Of a stretch of 64,000 bases of DNA, positions 58,920 through 64,000 are shown piece by piece. The DNA is from Perognathus longimembris pacificus (Eukaryota; Chordata; Mammalia; Rodentia; Heteromyidae). The notes under the pieces were generated by a model that saw nothing but the letters and a program-made list of their open reading frames with translations, was not told the origin of the DNA and did no database searches. The translations under genes and the position numbers were made by a program. The stretch is taken from contig NC_063172.1 in NCBI RefSeq assembly GCF_023159225.1, positions 37,700,832 through 37,764,831 on the forward strand, given 5' to 3'. Position 1 is the first letter of the stretch. Each line of letters starts with the position of its first letter.

Positions 58920-59646
58920 TTCTCTTAAATAGCTTAAAAATTGAGTCACATTCATGATATATTTCAGTTATTAATCTCTCATGAGATATTTGCTATATAA
59001 ATATATTCTCCCACACAATAGGTTGGCCCTTCAATTATTGTGTAGCTTGGTATACAGAATCTTTTTCTCTTGATCCAAATTTATTTGTCTATTTTCTTCC
59101 TATCTGAGTTTTGGGTACTGAAATAAATCATTCTTCGGACTTATGCCATGTATTCTTTTACATATATTACTTTCCGGTGCTTTCAGTTCTTGATCTTACA
59201 TTTCAGTGTTTGTTTTTATATGTATTCCATTATATTCTTTTGTATGTGGATATCCAATTTTCTCCATTTTCTCAGCATCATTTTTTTTTCTTTTTTTTTT
59301 TTTTTTTTTTTTGGCCAGTCCTGGGACTTGGACTCAGGGCCTGAGCACAGTCCCTGGCTTCATTTTGCTCAAGGCTAGCACTCTGCCACTTGAGTCACAG
59401 CGCCACTTCTGGCCATTTTCTATATATGTGGTGCTGGGGAATTGAACCCAGGGCCTCATGTATACGAGGCAAGCACTCTTGCCACTAGGCCATATCCCCA
59501 GCCCCAACAACATCATTTCTTAAAAAGTCTATCATTTCTTAACATCGTTAAAGATTATTTGAGCATACATTGCAGGTTCATGTAGTGCCCTTTCTTCAGT
59601 TTTACTGGTGTTTTATTTTTTATGTCTGTTTTTACGCTGGTTTCAT
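58920..59646 (-). mobile_element. Ancient L1 ORF2 3' region, first part
   Basis: Reverse old-L1 blocks: tattctcccacacaataggt, tttatttgtctattttcttc, cagttcttgatcttacattt, gtatgtggatatccaatttt, and after the SINE ttaaagattatttgagcata. Interrupted by an IDL-Geo copy (59281-59505). It stops where a GC-rich insert begins and resumes at 60824. Confidence 0.75.
59281..59505 (-). mobile_element. IDL-Geo SINE inserted in ancient L1
   Basis: T-run, reversed Geo (ggccagtcctgggacttgga) and reversed ID head (ggggaattgaacccagggcc, ccatatccccagcccc). Flanks cagcatcatttttt and caacatcatttctt are similar but not identical. Several overlapping frames here are SINE translations. Confidence 0.93.
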
Positions 59647-60823
59647 TTTTTTTTTTCTTTTTTTTGTGGTTTGAGGCATGTTCATTAATTCGGTCCCAAA
59701 TTCAGAGAACAGTCGGGAAAGATGTCATAATTCTGTAACCAAAACATTTTTAAAAAGAAGTGTCTATGCTCTTTTTAGCTTTCCCATTTATCACAAGCCC
59801 AGACATGCAAAATACCTTGTTTCCTTGAGAACAAACGACAAGGGCTGATTTATATCTGTCTCTTTAATTTTTTGTGTGCCACCTACCACACTTTGTCCCC
59901 TTCTGGTCATGGCCTTACCGGCAGGCTGGGCTAAAAGTTCAGGGGCTGTACTTTGAGAGGCCCTGCATTGACCCAACTCCAACTCTTCCTGGGTGGCCAG
60001 GAGGAGCCAAAGCTACGAGGGGGCCTCAGCCCCTTCAGAACCATACTCAGGAACCTGGGAATCTGGAACTTTCCAGCCCAGAAGGCCCTGAGACCCCCTT
60101 CAAACGCTGAGGGGCCTCCTCTCTGTCCCTCTCCGCAATGTGGCTGTCTGTGGGTGTTGGGTGTGGTAGGACATGGGAGTGGTGGAAAAGGGGATCCACA
60201 CAGGAGCCCTGGAGCCCTGGGCAGTACCAGCTGGAGTGGAAGGGCCAGAATTCTAAGAACCCAAGAACTCCATCTTGGGCTCCCGGGGTTGCCATGGAGA
60301 GGAGAGAGGATGATGGGATTCTGAGTTCGGGGGGGTTAATGTTAACATGGCTGGTGTGTGGCCCCATTCACACAACCTCACCCAGTCTCTTGCTTTTCTT
60401 CTAGTCCCAGGACCCCTGTGGTCCTTGTGGCAAGCCTCATGTTTCCACAGGGTGCCTCATCCCAAGGACCAAGAGCCTCATAGTCTCTGGGGGTCTAAGG
60501 GTCAGTCCTTGCTCTCGGCCTCATCTCTGCCTTCTACCATGGCTCAGATTCTCCTTGGTCAGGCTACTGTCACCCTAACCCCCTCAATTGCCCAGGCCGG
60601 TGACTTACTGGCCTGAGACTCCTCTTACTCCATAGTCCACTATAGAGGCCATACTTCTATCTCCTCTCACTTCCTTGCAACCTCAATCCTGTGCCCAGAC
60701 TCTTCCTTCTGTGGCTCTCTGGACTTCCTGTGCCGTCCCACGCACCAGCTACAGAGCCCAGTGCTGCAACAGAGCACAGAGAGAGGAGGAAACCGCTGAC
60801 CCAGGCACTGCCCTATAATCTAT
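59647..60823 (-). pseudogene. GC-rich probable processed retrocopy of an unidentified transcript
   Basis: This 1.18 kb segment interrupts the ancient L1. It starts with a T-run (59647-59665, the A-tail of a minus-strand transcript) and lacks repeats. From about 59870 on it is clearly GC-richer than everything around it. The flanks ctggtttcat (59637-59646) and ccagtttcgt (60824-60833) agree at 7 of 10 bases and fit an aged duplication. The longest minus-strand frame (60047-60367, 106 codons) and the plus-strand frames (up to 123 codons) are Pro/Gly/Ser-rich, with no domain I recognise. The parent gene is unknown and may be a UTR or a lncRNA. Confidence 0.55.
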
Positions 60824-61060
60824 CCAGTTTCGTACTATTTTTATCACTACAACTTTAAATATACTTTCACATCAGGAGATCCAATGTTTAACACCGTTTT
60901 ATTTTCATCCTCAACATTGATTTGACTATTCAGGCTTTGGAATTGCTATGTGAATTTTATGATTTTTTTTTCCCCCCTCAGCCCATGAAAAATTCCTTTG
61001 TGAATGATATTAATTCTGGTACTTTATGCAATATGGACGTTTAAACACTCTGTTACTCCA
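60824..61060 (-). mobile_element. Ancient L1 ORF2, continued after the insert
   Basis: Reads on from the part before 59647: tcactacaactttaaatata, ttgatttgactattcaggct, ttggaattgctatgtgaatt, caatatggacgtttaaacac correspond to successive L1 ORF2 blocks in reverse. Confidence 0.7.
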
Positions 61061-62130
61061 TTTTCTATGTCACTGTTTTGTCATTCCATATATGCTTTAA
61101 CACTTGTCTACAACTATTTTCACTAATTTTGTATATAATTGTGATTTATAAGCCATCATTACAGTATCACATTTTTCTAAATTTGACTCTATTCTGACCT
61201 TTTTCCTCTAGTTTCTACGTGAGTCTCACTGTGATAGTTCCATCTATGTATATAATGTTTTTTGATAAAATTTCTTCCTTCTCCCTTTTTAAGACACTTT
61301 TGAGCATGGTTCATTATCCTATTTTCATACATATATATGAAATACTTGGATTATATTCATTACTTCACTCTCATATTTGGTCATATATAATGAGTTTATA
61401 TTCGAATATATATTCATATAATTATAGTCCTTTCATTGTTACTTGAAAAAAGTCTTATAGTAATGTTTATAAGAAAAACCTAGTGGTACCAAATTCCCAC
61501 AGCTTTTATTTAACTGGAAAGTCTTATCCTTGTTGTTTATTTATTTTAAAGCCAGTTTTACTAAATACTATTCTTGATTAGCAGGTTGCTGTATATTTTT
61601 GTTTGTTTGATTAATAATACCACTGCTGCTAACCTGCCAGGTTTTTGCTATGTAATCTAATGATAACTTTATGGGATTTTTTAAAAAGTCTATGATGAAT
61701 CAATTTTCTCTGGTTTTCAAAATTCTCTTTGCTTTTCACTTTTGGGAATTTGATAAAACTATGCATCAGTGGAACATTCTTTGATTTTTATGTTTTTGTT
61801 AGTTCTTTGAAGTTCATGTCTCTCTCTAAATATCAGAGTAGGTCTATCATTGTTTCTTATATAGGTTCTACTTCTTTCTTTTGTTCTGTTCCTTTTGGAT
61901 TACCATATCCATATGTTTTGCTTGGTAGTTTCATATACTTCATGTAGCCCTTCACTTTTTATCATTTGTTATTTTCTTCATATTTTTTGGTGATTGCAAA
62001 TGACTTGTCTTTAAGCTAGATTTCTTCTGTTTGATTGAGTCTGATTTTGTTTTCCACTACAGAATTTCTGCGTACTTCTTTATTATGCTTTCTTGTTTAG
62101 CCTATCATCTTGTTAATATATTTTTCCCCT
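61061..62130 (-). mobile_element. Probable 5'-ward part of an old L1/HAL1-type element
   Basis: Weak, ordered resemblance: tatttaactggaaagtctta, agcaggttgctgtatatttt, and gtgattgcaaatgacttgtc with tttaagctagatttcttctg, the ORF1-upstream type blocks of old LINEs. No usable frame; the 72-75 codon frames are chance or remnants. Confidence 0.4.
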
Positions 62131-62195
62131 GGTTTTGTTTTGTTTTTATCTGTGTTTTGTTGTAGCTCAGTGTAATACTAAATGACAATTACTGT

Positions 62196-62336
62196 TCTGA
62201 AAAGTACAGCACATGTCTGTAATCTTAGCATTCATGAGGCTGAGGCAGAAAAATGGCAAGTTTGAGGCCAAAACTAGTTATATAGAGATTTCAAGTGCAG
62301 TAGAGAGTACACAGTGAAACTTGTTTCAAAAAAACT
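62196..62336 (+). mobile_element. B1 SINE
   Basis: tacagcacatgtctgtaatc, tagcattcatgaggctgagg, caagtttgaggccaaaacta, cagtgaaacttgtttcaaaa. A full-length-like B1 with an A-tail. Confidence 0.75.
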
Positions 62337-62373
62337 TTTATTTTTATTATTATTATTTACTGGGGAGTTCAAG

Positions 62374-62376
<3 letters not shown>

Positions 62377-62466
<90 letters not shown>
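62377..62466. repeat. (TC)45 microsatellite
   Basis: A pure 90-bp TC run abutting the tail side of a reversed SINE. Ser/Leu and Arg/Glu frames over it are artefacts. Confidence 0.98.
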
Positions 62467-62472
<6 letters not shown>

Positions 62473-62655
62473 GGTGCCAATCCTAGGGCTTGAACTCAGC
62501 CTGAGTGCTGTTTTTGAGCTATTTTGCTCTATCACTTGAATCAGAGCTCCACTTCCATCTTTGTTCATGCTTAATTAGAGATAAGAGTCCATTAGACTTT
62601 CCTTTCCTACCTGGCTTCAAAGCACAATCCTCAGAGTAACTAGGATTTCATGCAT
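62473..62655 (-). mobile_element. B1-like/Geo dimeric SINE
   Basis: Reversed Geo (gccaatcctagggcttgaac, gctctatcacttgaatcaga), linker (taattagagataagagtcca), reversed head (ctacctggcttcaaagcaca, agagtaactaggatttcatg). Confidence 0.8.
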
Positions 62656-62829
62656 TCACTTCTTTAATTACTGATGTTGATTTGCTTATTTGATGATATA
62701 TTTCCCTCATTATTTACGATTCTTGTTCTTTTATTTTAGTGTGTGTGCATTTGAACTCATAGAAACAGCTACCAGTATTTGCAAACTGGCTTCAGTAGAG
62801 AAAATCTTTTATCCTTTTATCCTTTCTAA

Positions 62830-63295
62830 AGATTTTTGGTTGTATAAGTAACAGTGCAAATAGACTTGGTACTGGTGTTCATGAAGAAGTTAGCCTGGTT
62901 AACAGGGTCAGTGAACAGAAGCTTAGGCTGCTACCTGGGTGCCATAGAGTCAGGCTATAAGACTTAACATGAAATCTGGATTTCAATGAGTCAGCTTGGC
63001 TCAAAGGCTGGGCCTAGATCATGGACCATGGTATCCAACCTAGGCTTAATTCTCCCTGGCCCTAGCATGTTGGCTATGGATTTGACCTGAATATATACAG
63101 AATGGTTAAATACAGATTAGATTTGTGCCAGAAAGGCTGGAATGTAGGGTTACAGGATGTGGCCTGGCACTCAAAGCCTGGAACATTATTTCACAGGGTT
63201 GTCCTAGAGCCTGGGACATAGACATCCTGAACTGGACTGGAACTTTTTGTAGCATAGTGGATACCAGGGTTCACTAGGAAGGGGCTTGATTTATA
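62830..63295. repeat. Degenerate tandem array, possibly an old L1 5' UTR
   Basis: Recurrent ggcctgg/gcctggaac/aggctgggcc/gcctgggac motifs at irregular spacing of roughly 40-60 bp, GC-richer than the flanks. Old mammalian L1s have 5' UTR arrays of similar style. The location, 5' of the ancient minus-strand L1 at 58.9-62.1 kb, would fit. Confidence 0.4.
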
Positions 63296-64000
63296 GCACA
63301 GCTGCATGCTCACTTCATCTTCCTTTACCAACATATGGATCTTACCCTCTCCACACGACTGCACAAGACTAGTAAAGAGTGATATGAATGATGTTAAACT
63401 ATCCTTCCTACCCTCATCAATGTGTTATTCTCACTTTAAAAAAAAAATTCCAACTATGTGTCCTGATCACGTACCAGGATACTTTTTTTTTCAATATAGG
63501 TTATCCACTTTGGAATCATTAAAGATTCTCCTATTTTTCACAATTATTAAAAAATGAAATGATGTACAATTTTGACAACAATAAGAAAACTGAAAGAACA
63601 AGAAACTCTTTCATAGGATCTTATTGACTATCTCAGGGGCATGGGAACCATAAGAAATGCTAAATGTATCTAGTCTCATCCAAAACTCTACTTTAAATCA
63701 TTAACTTGTTTAACACTGAATCACATGTGGAGATTGACTTCATGTGACAAAGACACTGATGAAAAGAGACTTGTCAGATTTATTGACATATCCTAAATGT
63801 CAGATTTCTCATTATTTTCCAAGGAAAGTTATTCATATGGTAACCTTTCTTTAGCAGTTGTTTTTAATCCATCACCTCTTAATTATAGTATTCTTCATTT
63901 GTCTTTTTCTCGAGAAATACTGTGATCAACTTCACCAATTCCATCGTGGGCATGTACATGTTCTGTCATCAGTAAAGACATTAGCTCACTCTTTAGGCTT
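63296..64000. other. Unique stretch to the window end
   Basis: No gene or repeat recognised. The 83-codon frame at 63306-63557 shows no domain. Confidence 0.4.

Noticed and set aside
59874..60616. Several 75-123 codon frames on both strands in the GC-rich island as genes
   Set aside because: GC-rich DNA has few stops, so frames open on both strands at once. No domain is recognised. The T-run and L1 flanks point to a non-coding or decayed retrocopy.
59870..60830. CpG-island promoter
   Set aside because: GC content is raised but CpG pairs are sparse by eye. The segment looks inserted into an L1, so a host promoter is unlikely.

Overview
This is a piece of a rodent nuclear genome, AT-rich and poor in genes. 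It most likely comes from Geomyoidea (kangaroo rats, pocket mice, pocket gophers). The main evidence is about a dozen copies of a dimeric SINE. Its left half is an ID/tRNA-Ala-like monomer with intact pol III boxes (tggcctagtgg; ggttcgattcc). Its right half is a second monomer (tggctcaagtggtagagtgc ... gagttcaagcccc). This organisation matches the published IDL-Geo SINE, described as restricted to Geomyoidea. A related dimer (a 7SL/B1-like head joined to the same right monomer), B1-type SINEs, one lineage of rodent L1, and old MIR/L2 relics agree with a rodent. I found no host protein-coding exon, rRNA, functional tRNA, CRISPR or operon. Nearly every long reading frame is an L1 ORF1/ORF2 fragment, an antisense shadow, or translated microsatellite.

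Layout. 1-8 kb: an L1 3' end, several SINEs, a CT/CCCT microsatellite, and mostly unique sequence with MIR relics. 8.4-20.2 kb: a dense block of minus-strand L1s nested in each other. It contains a rearranged 3' part (9.0-12.1 kb), a longer copy with both ORFs recognisable but broken (12.15-17.2 kb), and a 3'-less copy with the best-preserved ORF1 (18.1-20.2 kb). 20.2-34 kb: SINEs and L1s of several ages, including an L1 with an inverted 5' segment enclosed by a target-site duplication (25.07-26.30 kb). 34-50 kb: IDL-Geo copies, AT-rich low-complexity DNA, long polypurine tracts, and an unidentified degenerate coding-like stretch near 34.7-35.2 kb. 50-58 kb: largely unique AT-rich DNA with old relics. 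58-63.3 kb: an ancient minus-strand L1 broken up by younger insertions. One of these is a 1.2 kb GC-rich segment that looks like a processed retrocopy of an unidentified transcript.

How the parts relate. L1 ORF1p and ORF2p are the machinery that would have copied the SINEs and any retrocopied mRNA. No L1 here keeps both ORFs open, so the window is a record of past retrotransposition. The most informative pieces are those where target-site duplications, inversions or nesting order let events be reconstructed. I did not find a protein-based novel system.
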